64,000 nucleotides of DNA from NCBI RefSeq assembly GCF_038957035.1, contig NZ_CP152412.1, positions 2,662,501-2,726,500 on the forward strand, read 5' to 3'. Both the position numbers and the translations under genes were made by a program. Each line of letters starts with the position of its first letter. Within the stretch, counting starts at the first letter, position 1. Below, piece after piece: positions 1 through 8,955 of the stretch. This DNA comes from Bradyrhizobium sp. B097. Its GTDB lineage: Bacteria; Pseudomonadota; Alphaproteobacteria; Rhizobiales; Xanthobacteraceae. The notes under the pieces are model-generated. The model searched no databases and had not been told where the DNA came from. It was given only the letters and a program-made list of their open reading frames with translations.

Positions 1-987
1 GGCATGGCCAATGCGCGCTCGCTGGCGCTCGGCGACAAGGGCACCGTGTTCGTCGGCAGCCGGCTCGTCGACAAGGTCTATGCGATCGTCAACAAGGACG
101 GCAAACGCTCGGTCAAGGTGATCGCCTCCGGCCTCTACCGCCCCAACGGCGTCGCCTTCAAGGACGGCACGCTCTACATCGCCGAGCTCTCGAAGGTCTC
201 CAAGATCGACAAGATCGAGGACAATCTGGACAATCCGCCGAAGCCGACCGTCATCTACGACAAGCTGCCGAAGGACGAGGCGCATGGCTGGAAGTTCATC
301 GCCATCGGCCCCGACAACAAGCTCTATGTCCCGGTCGGCCAGCCCGGCAACAACGTGCTGCATGATGCCGACCACGGCCAGATCCGCCGCATCAATCTCG
401 ACGGCTCCGGCGCCGAGGTCTACGCGCTCGGCGTGCGCAACTCGGTCGGCTTCGACTGGAATCCCGAGACCAAGCAGATGTACTTCACCGACAACGGCCG
501 CGACTGGCTGTCGGAGACGGTGCCGGAAGACGAGCTCAACCGCGTCACCAAGGCGGGCGAGGATTTCGGCGCGCCCTACTGCTACCAAGGCAACATCATC
601 GACCAGGAGCTCGGCTGGGGCAAGAACTGCAAGGACTACACGCCGCCGGTCGGCCTGATGGGCCCGCACACCGCCTCGCTCGGCATGCGCTTCTACACCG
701 GAAGCCAGTTCCCGAAGACCTACAAGAACGCGATCTTCGTCGCGCGTCACGGCTCCTGGAACAAGTCGCAGAAACAGGGCGGTGACGTCGTGGTCGTCAA
801 GCTGAACAAGGACGGCACCGTGAAGTCGGTCGAGCCGTTCATGACCGGCTTCCTCGAGGACAACAAGTATGTCGGCCGTCCGGTCGACGTGATGCTGCTG
901 AAGGATGGCTCGCTGCTCGTCTCCGACGACTGGAACGGCGCGGTCTATCGCGTCAGCTACGGCAAGCCGAAGGTCGCGAACCAGTAA
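1..987 (+). CDS. PQQ-dependent sugar dehydrogenase (sorbosone/glucose dehydrogenase family), 5' partial
   Basis: The reading frame is open from the first base, so the true start lies upstream and the ATG at 4 is probably internal. The visible 327 residues show the beta-propeller blades of the GSDH/sorbosone dehydrogenase family: LYVPVGQPGNN, RRINLDGSG, YALGVRNSVGFDWNP, a Cys pair in the APYCYQG/KNCKDY stretch, GPHTASLGMRF and the last blade SDDWNGAVYRV. Such enzymes oxidise aldoses or aldehydes in the periplasm and pass electrons to cytochromes. A diheme cytochrome c follows 121 bp downstream and is the obvious acceptor. The signal peptide is outside the window. Family placement is firm; the substrate is unknown. 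Confidence 0.85.
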   Translation, partial: GMANARSLALGDKGTVFVGSRLVDKVYAIVNKDGKRSVKVIASGLYRPNGVAFKDGTLYIAELSKVSKIDKIEDNLDNPPKPTVIYDKLPKDEAHGWKFIAIGPDNKLYVPVGQPGNNVLHDADHGQIRRINLDGSGAEVYALGVRNSVGFDWNPETKQMYFTDNGRDWLSETVPEDELNRVTKAGEDFGAPYCYQGNIIDQELGWGKNCKDYTPPVGLMGPHTASLGMRFYTGSQFPKTYKNAIFVARHGSWNKSQKQGGDVVVVKLNKDGTVKSVEPFMTGFLEDNKYVGRPVDVMLLKDGSLLVSDDWNGAVYRVSYGKPKVANQ

Positions 988-1004
988 GCCGAAAGTCTAG
1001 TCAC

Positions 1005-1089
1005 CGTCATTGCGAGCGAAGCGAAGCAATCCATTCCGCCACTTGCGGCGATATGGATTGCTTCGTCGCTTCGCTCCTCGCAATGACGG
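1005..1089. repeat. Dispersed intergenic palindrome, family 1
   Basis: Arms beginning CGTCATTGCGAGCGAAGCGA and their reverse complement enclose a short loop, giving one long imperfect hairpin in the gap between the sugar dehydrogenase and cytochrome genes. A second copy lies at 3954-4036. Confidence 0.85.
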
Positions 1090-1108
1090 AACATGCCCGG
1101 AGCGGCCA

Positions 1109-1678
1109 ATGCACAAAACGATCATCGCCACCCTGGCACTTGCCTCCATCGCATTCTCCGCAAACGCCGAGACCATCCAGGAACGCACTGTCGCGTGCTT
1201 TGCCTGCCATGGCGAGCACGGCACCTCGGAAACCGAAAACACGCCCTCGCTCGGCGGCCAGCAGGCGCCCTATGCGCTGATCCAGCTGTTCATGTTCCGC
1301 GAGAAGCTCAGGGTATTCGACCCGATGAACGAGATGGCGAAACCGATGACCGACGACGATCTGCGCACCTTCTCGGACTTCATCGCCACCTTGCCGAAGC
1401 CCACGCCGCCTACGGATGCCGGCGATTCGGCGCGGATGGCGCGCGGCCAGGTGCTGGCGCAGCAGAACCGCTGCAATAGCTGCCACAACACCGATTTTTC
1501 CGGCAAGGACAACGTCCCCCGGATCGCCAACCAGCGCGAGGACTATCTCGCCAAGACCCTGGCCGAATACAAGGACAACAGCCGCCACGGCTACGACGCC
1601 ACCATGGCCGACGTGATGCAGACGGTCACCAAGGAGCAGATCGGCGACCTTGCCTATTACATCGCGCATGTCCGCTGA
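1109..1678 (+). CDS. Diheme cytochrome c (c4-like), periplasmic
   Basis: This 189-residue protein has an N-terminal signal peptide ([20 protein letters not shown]) and two haem c attachment motifs, CFACH near residue 30 and CNSCH near residue 128, each in its own cytochrome c fold, as in cytochrome c4 proteins. Met residues after each CxxCH could be the sixth iron ligands. The ATG at 1109 is chosen because it begins the signal peptide; the upstream in-frame codons are in a dispersed repeat. Lying just after the sugar dehydrogenase gene, it probably takes electrons from that enzyme and passes them towards the terminal oxidases. Confidence 0.85.
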   Translation: MHKTIIATLALASIAFSANAETIQERTVACFACHGEHGTSETENTPSLGGQQAPYALIQLFMFREKLRVFDPMNEMAKPMTDDDLRTFSDFIATLPKPTPPTDAGDSARMARGQVLAQQNRCNSCHNTDFSGKDNVPRIANQREDYLAKTLAEYKDNSRHGYDATMADVMQTVTKEQIGDLAYYIAHVR

Positions 1679-1750
1679 AACATCGGGCGGCAGGTGTCTG
1701 GTCTTGGCCTTCGTGCGGCGCTAAAACGCGTCCGTCATACGGAGTAGCAC

Positions 1751-3142
1751 ATGCAGGATCTTTGGCGTCTGTCGGCGGCTGAGCTCGCCAGCCTCATCAA
1801 ATCCAAGAAGGTATCGGCGAAAGAAGCCGCCGAGGCCGGGCTCGCCCGGCTCGATGCGGTCAACCCGAAGATCAACGCGGTGGTCGATCACCGGCCGGAC
1901 GACGTGCTGGCGCAGGCCGCCAAGATCGATGCGGCAATTGCGCGCGGTGAGGCGGTCGGTCCGCTCGCCGGCGTGCCTGTTACGATCAAGGTCAATGTCG
2001 ACCAAGAAGGCTACGCCACCACCAACGGGCTGAAGGCGCAGCGCGACCTGATCGCCAAGGTCGACAACCCGGTGGTCGCCAATCTGCGCAAGGCCGGCGC
2101 GGTGCTGCTCGGCCGCACCAATTGCCCGGCGGTCTCCTATCGCTGGTTCACCACCAATCTCATTCATGGCGACACCAAGAACCCGCGCGATCCCGGCATC
2201 ACGCCGGGCGGTTCGTCCGGCGGCGCGGGCTCCGCGGTCGCGGCCGGCATCGGCCACATTGCGCATGGCACCGATATCGCGGGCTCGGTCCGCTATCCGG
2301 CCTATGCCTGCGGCGTGCACGGCCTGCGGCCGAGTATGGGGCGCATCCCCGCCTTCAACGCGGCCTTGCCGGAGCGTCCGATCGGCCCGCAGATCAGCGC
2401 GGTGTCGGGCCCGCTGGCGCGCACTGTCAACGACCTTCGCATCTCGCTCGCGGCGATGTCCGCGCCGGACTATCGCGATCCCTGGTATGCGCCGGTGCCG
2501 CTCGAGGGACCGCCGCGCGAGAAGCGCGTTGCGATGTGCCTCAATCCCGATGGCCTCAATCCGGTGCCGGAAGTGGTCGCCGCGGTGGCCGATGCCGGCA
2601 AGCGGTTGCGAGACGCCGGCTGGATCGTCGAGGAGATCGCCGACACGCCGTCCCTGCGCGAGGCGGCCGAGATTCAGACCCGGCTCTGGCTCGGCGACGG
2701 CTACGAGGCCCAGCTCGCCTTCGCGGAACGCGAGGGCGATCCCGGCGCGCTGGCCTGCCTGCGCGGCGTCCGCGCCAGGGTGCATCCGTTCGACCTGTCG
2801 CAGGCGCTGACCCGCCGCGCGACCTTGACCCGCGAATGGTTTGCCTTCCTCGACAAATATCCGGTGCTGCTGATGCCGGTGTCCGGCGAACTACCGTTCC
2901 CCGATCATCTCGACCGCAAGGACGAGGCGTCGTTCGCGCGGGTGTGGCACGCGCAGCTGCCGCAGATCGCGATCCCCTTCATGGGGCTTCCCGGGCTTGT
3001 CGTCTCCACCGGCCTCGTCGGGCGGATTCCAGTCGGCGTGCAACTGGTGGCCGGGCGCTACCGCGAGGACCTCTGTCTTGCCGCGGGTGAGGCGGTGGAA
3101 GCCGGTGGCACGCCGTCGTCGCCGATCGATCCGGTGAGCTAG
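1751..3142 (+). CDS. Amidase (amidase signature family)
   Basis: The 463-residue protein is full length for the amidase signature family, which hydrolyses amide bonds using a Ser-cisSer-Lys triad. All three residues can be placed: Lys80 in PVTIKVN, cis-Ser155 in TPGGSSGGAGS and nucleophile Ser179 in TDIAGSVRYP. There is no signal peptide, so it should be cytoplasmic. The C-terminal half carries the usual GLPGLVVSTG stretch. Nothing beside it points to a pathway, and the substrate (aliphatic amide, indole acetamide or other) cannot be told from sequence. It is not GatA, since no gatB or gatC accompanies it. Confidence 0.88.
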   Translation: MQDLWRLSAAELASLIKSKKVSAKEAAEAGLARLDAVNPKINAVVDHRPDDVLAQAAKIDAAIARGEAVGPLAGVPVTIKVNVDQEGYATTNGLKAQRDLIAKVDNPVVANLRKAGAVLLGRTNCPAVSYRWFTTNLIHGDTKNPRDPGITPGGSSGGAGSAVAAGIGHIAHGTDIAGSVRYPAYACGVHGLRPSMGRIPAFNAALPERPIGPQISAVSGPLARTVNDLRISLAAMSAPDYRDPWYAPVPLEGPPREKRVAMCLNPDGLNPVPEVVAAVADAGKRLRDAGWIVEEIADTPSLREAAEIQTRLWLGDGYEAQLAFAEREGDPGALACLRGVRARVHPFDLSQALTRRATLTREWFAFLDKYPVLLMPVSGELPFPDHLDRKDEASFARVWHAQLPQIAIPFMGLPGLVVSTGLVGRIPVGVQLVAGRYREDLCLAAGEAVEAGGTPSSPIDPVS

Positions 3143-3190
3143 CGCATGATCCGGAAAAGTGGGTACCGGTTTTCCGACAAGATCATGTGC
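3142..3190. repeat. Short rhizobial intergenic palindrome
   Basis: GCGCATGATCCGGAAAAGTG and a partly complementary arm ending in AAGATCATG form an imperfect hairpin between the amidase stop and the glutathione peroxidase start. This sequence type is common between rhizobial genes. Confidence 0.6.
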
Positions 3191-3205
3191 AGGTGAGGGA
3201 GAGAG

Positions 3206-3682
3206 ATGGCAACCGTCTACGATTTCACCGCCAAGTCGCTCACAGGCGACGAGGTGCCGCTGCAGCGGTTCGAGGGGCAGGTGCTGCTGATCGTGAACAC
3301 GGCGAGCGCCTGCGGGTTCACGCCGCAATACAAGGGCCTGCAGGAGCTGCACGCTGGCCTCTCGCCGCGCGGCTTTGCCGTGCTCGGTTTTCCCTGCAAC
3401 CAGTTCGGCGCGCAGGAGCCGGGCGATGCCAAGCAGATCGCCGCGTTCTGCGAGACCAACTACGCCGTGACGTTTCCGATGTTCGCCAAGATCGACGTCA
3501 ATGGCTCAGGTGCGCATCCATTGTACGAGCACCTGAAACGTGAGAAGTCGGGCCTGCTCGGGCCGGCGATCAAATGGAATTTCACCAAGTTCCTGGTCGA
3601 TCGTTCCGGCAAGGTCGTGGCGCGGCATGCGCCGACCGCCCGGCCCGAAGGATTGAAGAAGGAAATCGAGGCGCTGCTATGA
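3206..3682 (+). CDS. Glutathione peroxidase (Cys type)
   Basis: The 158 residues match the single-domain thioredoxin-fold glutathione peroxidases that reduce hydrogen peroxide and lipid hydroperoxides. The peroxidatic cysteine is Cys36 in NTASACGFTPQY, not selenocysteine; a second Cys in LGFPCNQFG may resolve it, and the WNF motif (IKWNFTKFLV) supplies the Trp/Asn of the tetrad. No signal peptide is seen, so it is cytoplasmic. A GAGAGAG ribosome site precedes the ATG. The stop codon overlaps the next start (ATGA), so it is translationally coupled to the DUF3297 gene. In practice such enzymes often use thioredoxin rather than glutathione. Confidence 0.92.
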   Translation: MATVYDFTAKSLTGDEVPLQRFEGQVLLIVNTASACGFTPQYKGLQELHAGLSPRGFAVLGFPCNQFGAQEPGDAKQIAAFCETNYAVTFPMFAKIDVNGSGAHPLYEHLKREKSGLLGPAIKWNFTKFLVDRSGKVVARHAPTARPEGLKKEIEALL

Positions 3683-3939
3683 GCGACGACACCAACAACC
3701 AATTTCCCGACCGCCTCTCGGTCGATCCGAACAGCCCGTATTACAACGCGGAGATTCTTTCGCGTGATGTCGGCATCCGCTTCAAGGGTGCCGAGAAGAC
3801 CAATGTCGAAGAGTATTGCATCAGCGAAGGCTGGGTGCGGGTCACCGCCGGCAACGCCAAGGACCGCTACGGCAACCCGCTGACCATCAAGGTGCACGGG
3901 CCGGTCGAGCCGTATTTCCGGGATAAGGCGAAGTCCTGA
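3679..3939 (+). CDS. DUF3297 family protein
   Basis: This is an 86-residue acidic small protein with the DUF3297 pattern FPDRLSVDPNSPYY at the N-terminus, then IRFKGAEKTNVEEYCISEGWVRV and a C-terminal TIKVHGPVEPYF. Its ATG overlaps the stop of the glutathione peroxidase gene by four bases, which fixes the start and implies co-translation. Function is unknown. The coupling suggests a role linked to peroxide or redox stress, but that is inference only. Confidence 0.85.
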   Translation: MSDDTNNQFPDRLSVDPNSPYYNAEILSRDVGIRFKGAEKTNVEEYCISEGWVRVTAGNAKDRYGNPLTIKVHGPVEPYFRDKAKS

Positions 3940-3953
3940 CGGGCACTCTCCAC

Positions 3954-4036
3954 CGTCATTGCGAGCGCAGCGAAGCAATCCATCGCGCCGCTTGTTGAGA
4001 AATGGATTGCTTCGTCGCTTCGCTCCTCGCAATGAC
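3954..4036. repeat. Dispersed intergenic palindrome, family 1
   Basis: This is the second copy of the CGTCATTGCGAGCG...CGCAATGAC hairpin found at 1005-1089. It fills most of the gap before the D-tartrate dehydratase gene. Confidence 0.85.
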
Positions 4037-4077
4037 AGTGAGGAGAGGGGTGGCGAGCCTAACTTGAAGAGCTCACC

Positions 4078-5247
4078 ATGTCCGTCCGCATCGTCGACGT
4101 CCGCGAGGTCACCAAGCCGATCTCCTCGCCGATCCGCAACGCCTATATCGACTTCACCAAGATGACCTCGAGCCTGGTCGCCGTGGTCACCGACGTGGTG
4201 CGCGACGGCAGGCGGGTGGTCGGCTACGGCTTCAATTCCAACGGCCGTTATGGGCAGGGCGGGCTGATCCGCGAGCGCTTCGCGCCGCGGCTGCTCGAAG
4301 CCGATCCGAAATCGCTGCTCGATGCCTCTGGCGACAACCTCGATCCGGACAAGGTCTGGTCGACGCTGATGTCGAACGAGAAGCCGGGCGGCCATGGCGA
4401 GCGTTCGGTCGCGGTCGGCACCATCGACATGGCGGTGTGGGACGCGGTGGCGAAGATCGCGGGCAAGTCGCTGTTCCGGCTGCTTGCCGAGCGTCACGGC
4501 TTGACCGCCAATCCGCGGGTGTTCGTCTATGCCGCCGGCGGCTACTACTATCCGGGCAAGGACCTCGGGAGCTTACGCAAGGAGATGCGCGGCTATCTCG
4601 ACCGCGGCTACAATGTCGTGAAGATGAAGATCGGCGGCGCGCCGCTCGCCGAGGATCGCGAGCGGATCGAGGCGGTGCTGAAGGAGATCGGCCGCGACGC
4701 GCAGCTCGCGGTCGACGCCAACGGCCGCTTCGATCTGGAGACCGCGATCGCCTACGCCAAGATGCTGCGGGAGTATCCGCTGTTCTGGTACGAGGAGGCC
4801 GGCGATCCGCTCGACTATGCGTTGCAGGCCGCGCTGGCCGAATTCTATCCGGGCCCGATGGCGACCGGCGAGAACCTGTTCAGCCACCAGGATGCGCGCA
4901 ACCTGATCCGTTACGGCGGCATGCGGCCGGACCGCGACTGGCTGCAATTCGACTGCGCGCTGTCCTACGGGCTCTGCGAGTATCAGCGCACGCTCGCGGT
5001 GCTGAAGACCCACGGCTGGTCGCCGAGCCGCTGCATCCCGCATGGCGGCCACCAGATGTCGCTCAACATCGCGGCCGGCCTCGGCCTTGGCGGCAATGAA
5101 AGCTATCCCGACCTGTTCCAGCCCTATGGCGGGTTCCCGGACGGCGTTCGCGTCGAGGGTGGCCACATCGTCATGCCCGATCTTCCCGGCATCGGCTTCG
5201 AGGGCAAGTCGGACCTGTACGCGGAGATGAAGGCGCTGGCGGAGTAG
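4078..5247 (+). CDS. tarD: D-tartrate dehydratase (enolase superfamily)
   Basis: The 389-residue protein has the length and, as far as I recall, nearly the sequence of the characterised Bradyrhizobium D-tartrate dehydratase, which converts D-tartrate to oxaloacetate in the cytoplasm. The residues known for that enzyme fall at the expected positions: Lys102, Lys182 and Lys184 (KxK in VVKMKIGG), magnesium ligands Asp213, Glu239 and Glu265, and the Asp292/His322 pair. Residues 1-130 are the capping domain and the rest the TIM barrel. It stands alone between a dispersed repeat and an unrelated membrane protein gene, with no adjacent transporter or regulator. Confidence 0.93.
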   Translation: MSVRIVDVREVTKPISSPIRNAYIDFTKMTSSLVAVVTDVVRDGRRVVGYGFNSNGRYGQGGLIRERFAPRLLEADPKSLLDASGDNLDPDKVWSTLMSNEKPGGHGERSVAVGTIDMAVWDAVAKIAGKSLFRLLAERHGLTANPRVFVYAAGGYYYPGKDLGSLRKEMRGYLDRGYNVVKMKIGGAPLAEDRERIEAVLKEIGRDAQLAVDANGRFDLETAIAYAKMLREYPLFWYEEAGDPLDYALQAALAEFYPGPMATGENLFSHQDARNLIRYGGMRPDRDWLQFDCALSYGLCEYQRTLAVLKTHGWSPSRCIPHGGHQMSLNIAAGLGLGGNESYPDLFQPYGGFPDGVRVEGGHIVMPDLPGIGFEGKSDLYAEMKALAE

Positions 5248-5417
5248 CCAGCGCCCGTCCGGCCCCGCCCGACCTGCTTGAGCCTGCTGCAGAATAATTT
5301 GAGCGTCGCTCAATAAAATATTGAACGTTGCTCACGTTCCGATATACTCATCCAGGAGAGACGCCTCTTTCCGAGCCACCGGGGGGAGGGCGCGGAACCG
5401 GCCATGAGGATAGTCGC

Positions 5418-6479
5418 ATGCCATATTCAGCGAAAAATCTCCGGGACGCCGCCGATGCCGGGGTGATCAGCGCGGCTGATCTGGACCGGTTGCTCGCCTT
5501 CCTGGCGAGCCATGACGGGCAGGGCGCGACTGATGACGCAAGCCCGGCGGCCAGGTTCGATGCTGCCCACGTGCTCTGGTACGCCGGCGCGCTGATCGTG
5601 ATCGGCGCCATGGGCCTGTTCTCGACCCTGGCGTTCACCCAGATGGGCGGGCGGGCGCTCACGGCCTGCGCGGTCGCCTACGCCACCGCTTTCGCCGTGG
5701 CCGGTCACCATCTCTGGTACGGCAGGGATCTGCGGGTTCCCGGTGGCTTGCTGATCGCGATCGCGGTCTCGATGGCACCGCTTGCGGTCTATGGCATCCA
5801 GGACGAACTCGGCTGGTGGGGCAAGTTCGGCAAGCCCGGAACCATGCAGGATTTCTACATCTGGGTGAAAGGCAGCTGGATCTTCATGGAGATCGCGACC
5901 GTCGTCGCCGGCGTCGTCGCGCTGCGCTACTTTCGCTTCGCCTTCATCGTCGCGATCATCGCGTTCGCGCTGTGGTTCATGTCGATGGATCTGGCACCAT
6001 GGTTCAGCGGCACGAATTATGCCGACTTCGAGACGCGGCGCCGCGTGTCGGTGTGGTTCGGATTGGCCGTGCTCGCGGTGGCCTGGATCGTCGACTATCG
6101 CAGCCGCAATGGTGACTTTGCGTTCTGGCTGCATCTGTTCGGCCTGATGGCGTTCTGGGGCGGCATTACCGCGTCCGAAGGTTCGACCGAACTCTCGAAG
6201 GTGGTCTATTGCCTGCTCAACGTCGGTCTGGTCGCGATCGCCGTGATCCTGATGCGGCGCGCCTATGCGGTGTTCGGCGCGTTCGGCATCTGCATCTACC
6301 TCGGACATCTCGCCGACGTCGTCTTCAAGGACTCGCTGTGGTTTCCGTTCTCGCTGTCGCTGATCGGAATTGCCGTGATCGGCGCAGGTCTGCTCTATCA
6401 TCGCAACGAGCATGCGATCGCCGCCTGGCTCGAGGCGCATCTGCCGGCGGGGCTGCGTCCGCGATCTGCAATGGCATGA
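5418..6479 (+). CDS. Multi-spanning membrane protein, DUF2157-like N-terminus
   Basis: The 353-residue protein begins with a short soluble helical region (AADAGVISAADLDRLLAFL) like that preceding the membrane part of DUF2157 proteins, followed by about nine or ten hydrophobic segments from residue 55 to the end, such as LWYAGALIVIGAMGLFSTLAF and VAVILMRRAYAVFGAFGICIYLG. The ATG at 5418 is preferred over an upstream in-frame start at 5328 because it has an AGGA site a few bases ahead. No catalytic motif is visible and the function is unknown. Its stop codon lies in an 11-bp-stem hairpin. Confidence 0.7.
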   Translation: MPYSAKNLRDAADAGVISAADLDRLLAFLASHDGQGATDDASPAARFDAAHVLWYAGALIVIGAMGLFSTLAFTQMGGRALTACAVAYATAFAVAGHHLWYGRDLRVPGGLLIAIAVSMAPLAVYGIQDELGWWGKFGKPGTMQDFYIWVKGSWIFMEIATVVAGVVALRYFRFAFIVAIIAFALWFMSMDLAPWFSGTNYADFETRRRVSVWFGLAVLAVAWIVDYRSRNGDFAFWLHLFGLMAFWGGITASEGSTELSKVVYCLLNVGLVAIAVILMRRAYAVFGAFGICIYLGHLADVVFKDSLWFPFSLSLIGIAVIGAGLLYHRNEHAIAAWLEAHLPAGLRPRSAMA

Positions 6480-6505
6480 GGCCCGCGACAAGCCCGGGCC
6501 TCATG
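6475..6505. terminator. Hairpin overlapping stop codon, possible terminator between convergent genes
   Basis: CATGAGGCCCG and CGGGCCTCATG form a perfect 11-bp stem with a 9-nt loop. It lies between the convergent membrane protein and malonyl-CoA decarboxylase genes. No T-tract follows on either strand, so intrinsic termination is only possible. Confidence 0.4.
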
Positions 6506-6554
6506 ACGGCTGTGATCGTGCTGTCGCGATAGCGGACGGGGAGAGAGCGGCGTC

Positions 6555-7907
6555 CTACCCCAGCCGCATGTCCAGCAGCCGGCGGCCTTCGCCCTTCAAC
6601 AGCTTCTTCACCGTGCTCGAGGCGATCACCTCGCCATTGTTGGCATAGGCCTCGTGGTTCTTCTCGATGTCGTCGAGGCGGTAGAGGTAGTTGACCATGA
6701 CGCCGGCGGATTCGCGCAGGCCCTTGGGCGAGAGGTCGCCGAGCCAGTTGATCCGCTCCAGCCGCGCGCCGTTGCCGAGATGGAAGCGCGCGACCGAATC
6801 GATCTGCCGTCCCTTCGGCGTGCGCGCCTTCAGGAAGTAATAGGCGGCGAGCGGCTCCAGCACGGCGCGCAGCTGCGTGGCGAGCTCGGCGTTCTCGAAC
6901 CAGTCGGGCTTGCCGAGGCTTTCCAGGAGCTGACGGTCCTCATCGGTAAGCGGCACGTCATCGGCCTGCTTCACCCATTGCATGAAGCCCGGCACCGGCG
7001 ACAGCGTCACGAAATTGTCGAGCTTCGGCAATTCGCGGCGCAGCTCCTCGACCACCTGCTTGATCAGGAAGCTGCCGAACGAGATGCCGCCGAGCCCGCG
7101 CTGGGTGTTGGAGATCGAATAGAACACCGCGGTGCGGGCCTTCTCGACCGGCACCGGCTCGCGCTCTTCCGCAAGCAACGGCGCGATCGCGCCCGGGATG
7201 GCTTCGGTCAGCGCGACCTCGACGAAGATCAGCGGCTCATCGGCCAGCGCCGGGTGGAAGAACGCGTAGCAGCGGCGATCCACCGGATCGATGCGGCGGC
7301 GCAGATCATCCCAGTCGCGGATCTCGTGCACGGCCTCATAGCGGATGATCTTCTCCAGAATATTGGCCGGCGACGACCAGTCTATCCTGCGCAGCACGAG
7401 AAATCCCCTGTTGAACCAGGACGAGAGCAGATGCACCACGTCGCGATCGAGCGCGGCGAGGTCCTTGTTGCCCTTCATCAATGAAAGCAGATCCGAGCGG
7501 ATCGACACCAACTCGCCGGTGCCGCCCGGCGCCCGATTGAGCCGGCGGATCAATTCCTGGCGGCGCGGCTCGGAGGCGAAATGCAGGTCGCTGGCGTCGT
7601 CGCCATTGGCTTTGGCGCGCCAGCTCTCGATCGCCTGCGCCAGTCTGGCGTGATCGGGGCCGAAATCGCGCGCCAGCGTCTGGAAGAACGACAGGCGGCC
7701 GGCGGCATCGAGGTGGTGGTAGCGGTCGAGTACTTCGCGCGCCATCGCGGTGCCGGAGGCCTCGCCGCGGCCGGACAGCAGCGCCTCGCACAATTCCAGC
7801 AGTTCGGACGCATCCTGCTTGTCGTCGGCCGGGCTGGCGCGGCCGAGCAGGACGCGGCCGCGTTCGGAAATCGTCGAGAGCAGATCGGAGAAGAAGGCGT
7901 TGGCCAT
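6555..7907 (-). CDS. Malonyl-CoA decarboxylase
   Basis: The 450 residues span the N-terminal helical domain and the C-terminal catalytic domain of malonyl-CoA decarboxylase, which converts malonyl-CoA to acetyl-CoA and CO2. Recognisable blocks are CYAFFHPALADEPLIFVEVAL with the conserved His, TAVFYSISNTQRGLGGISFG with the conserved Ser, and the C-terminal ARFHLGNGARLERINWLGD. In many rhizobia this gene (matA) sits with malonyl-CoA synthetase and a malonate carrier, but neither is adjacent here. It is convergent with the preceding membrane protein gene. Confidence 0.92.
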   Translation of the reverse strand: MANAFFSDLLSTISERGRVLLGRASPADDKQDASELLELCEALLSGRGEASGTAMAREVLDRYHHLDAAGRLSFFQTLARDFGPDHARLAQAIESWRAKANGDDASDLHFASEPRRQELIRRLNRAPGGTGELVSIRSDLLSLMKGNKDLAALDRDVVHLLSSWFNRGFLVLRRIDWSSPANILEKIIRYEAVHEIRDWDDLRRRIDPVDRRCYAFFHPALADEPLIFVEVALTEAIPGAIAPLLAEEREPVPVEKARTAVFYSISNTQRGLGGISFGSFLIKQVVEELRRELPKLDNFVTLSPVPGFMQWVKQADDVPLTDEDRQLLESLGKPDWFENAELATQLRAVLEPLAAYYFLKARTPKGRQIDSVARFHLGNGARLERINWLGDLSPKGLRESAGVMVNYLYRLDDIEKNHEAYANNGEVIASSTVKKLLKGEGRRLLDMRLG

Positions 7908-8065
7908 GGGCAGTTCGTATCCAGCGGGTCGTATTCAGTGAAGCCGGACCTTACACGGGATTTAAGGTCGGGAGGACTGCAATCAAGCGCATGGATCGTA
8001 CGGAAATATGTCGCAGGGCGACAACGGTACAATTCGTCAGAGCTGCAGGCGGTGACAAACCCCGT

Positions 8066-8875
8066 TCACGTTTTCTCCGCGAACGCGGTCGGTGTCTTGC
8101 CGGTAACCTGGCGGAACGCATGGGAAAATGCCGGCACGCTGGCATAACCGAGGTCGGAGGCGACCTGCTTGACCGAAATATTCGCGTTGGTCGACAGGCG
8201 TTCGATCGCGGCCGCGATGCGGGCGCGCTGGCACCAGCTCTTGAAGGACAGTTGCGTCTCCGCCGAGAACAGGCGCGACAGCGTCCGCGCCGAGGTGCCG
8301 ACCGTGCGCGCCAGCGCATCGATCTCGTGATCCTTGGTCGGATCGGCCAGCACGATGTCGGCGGCGCGGCGGCAGCGCGGCTCCTGCGGCAGCGGGATGA
8401 AGGTCGCGGAATCTTCGGCCTGGTGCAGTTCCAGCATCACGAGCCTGATCAGGAGGTCGGTGCGATCGCGTCCGCATGAGGTGTCGAACAGCGCAAGGAT
8501 CGCCTGGTGCACCAGCGGCGACACCCGCACCACGAATTCATGGCCGAGGCTGTCGCTGCGCGCTTCGCGGGCGAGCCAGGCCCGGTCGAAATACAGCGTG
8601 CGCATCTCGATATCGGCGAGCACGTCGATCGCGTGGGGGAGCAGGGCAGGGACCCACACTGCGCGGTCCGGCGGCACCAGCCAGCGGCCCTTCGGCGTCG
8701 TCACCTGCATGGTGCCGCTCGCGGCATAAACCAGTTGTGCTTCGCGGTGCATGTGCGGGTCGAGGCGGACGCCCTTTTGGTAGCTGCGCGCGACCATGTG
8801 CACGCCATCGCCGGTGACGCGCCGGTCCTTGTGGAGGGCTCTTATTGGCGGCTCAGCGATAGTCATTGGCGACAT
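8066..8875 (-). CDS. AraC-family regulator with N-terminal cupin
   Basis: The 269-residue protein has an N-terminal cupin-like sensor domain (about residues 35-110, including LDPHMHREAQLVYAASG) and a C-terminal AraC DNA-binding domain of two helix-turn-helix motifs, with the end signature KQVASDLGYASVPAFSHAFRQVTGKTP. It is transcribed divergently from an MFS transporter across about 80 bp, a usual arrangement for a regulator controlling an export gene and itself. The effector is unknown. Confidence 0.88.
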   Translation of the reverse strand: MSPMTIAEPPIRALHKDRRVTGDGVHMVARSYQKGVRLDPHMHREAQLVYAASGTMQVTTPKGRWLVPPDRAVWVPALLPHAIDVLADIEMRTLYFDRAWLAREARSDSLGHEFVVRVSPLVHQAILALFDTSCGRDRTDLLIRLVMLELHQAEDSATFIPLPQEPRCRRAADIVLADPTKDHEIDALARTVGTSARTLSRLFSAETQLSFKSWCQRARIAAAIERLSTNANISVKQVASDLGYASVPAFSHAFRQVTGKTPTAFAEKT

Positions 8876-8955
8876 CCCGTCAGGACAAGGACCTATAACC
8901 TATTTTCGAGCAATTGAAGAATCGCGTGAGAGACTTGCCAGTGAAAGATCTCCCC

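Noticed and set aside
1007..1669. 220-codon minus-strand frame over the cytochrome gene
   Set aside because: It runs through a dispersed palindrome and is antisense to a clear diheme cytochrome.
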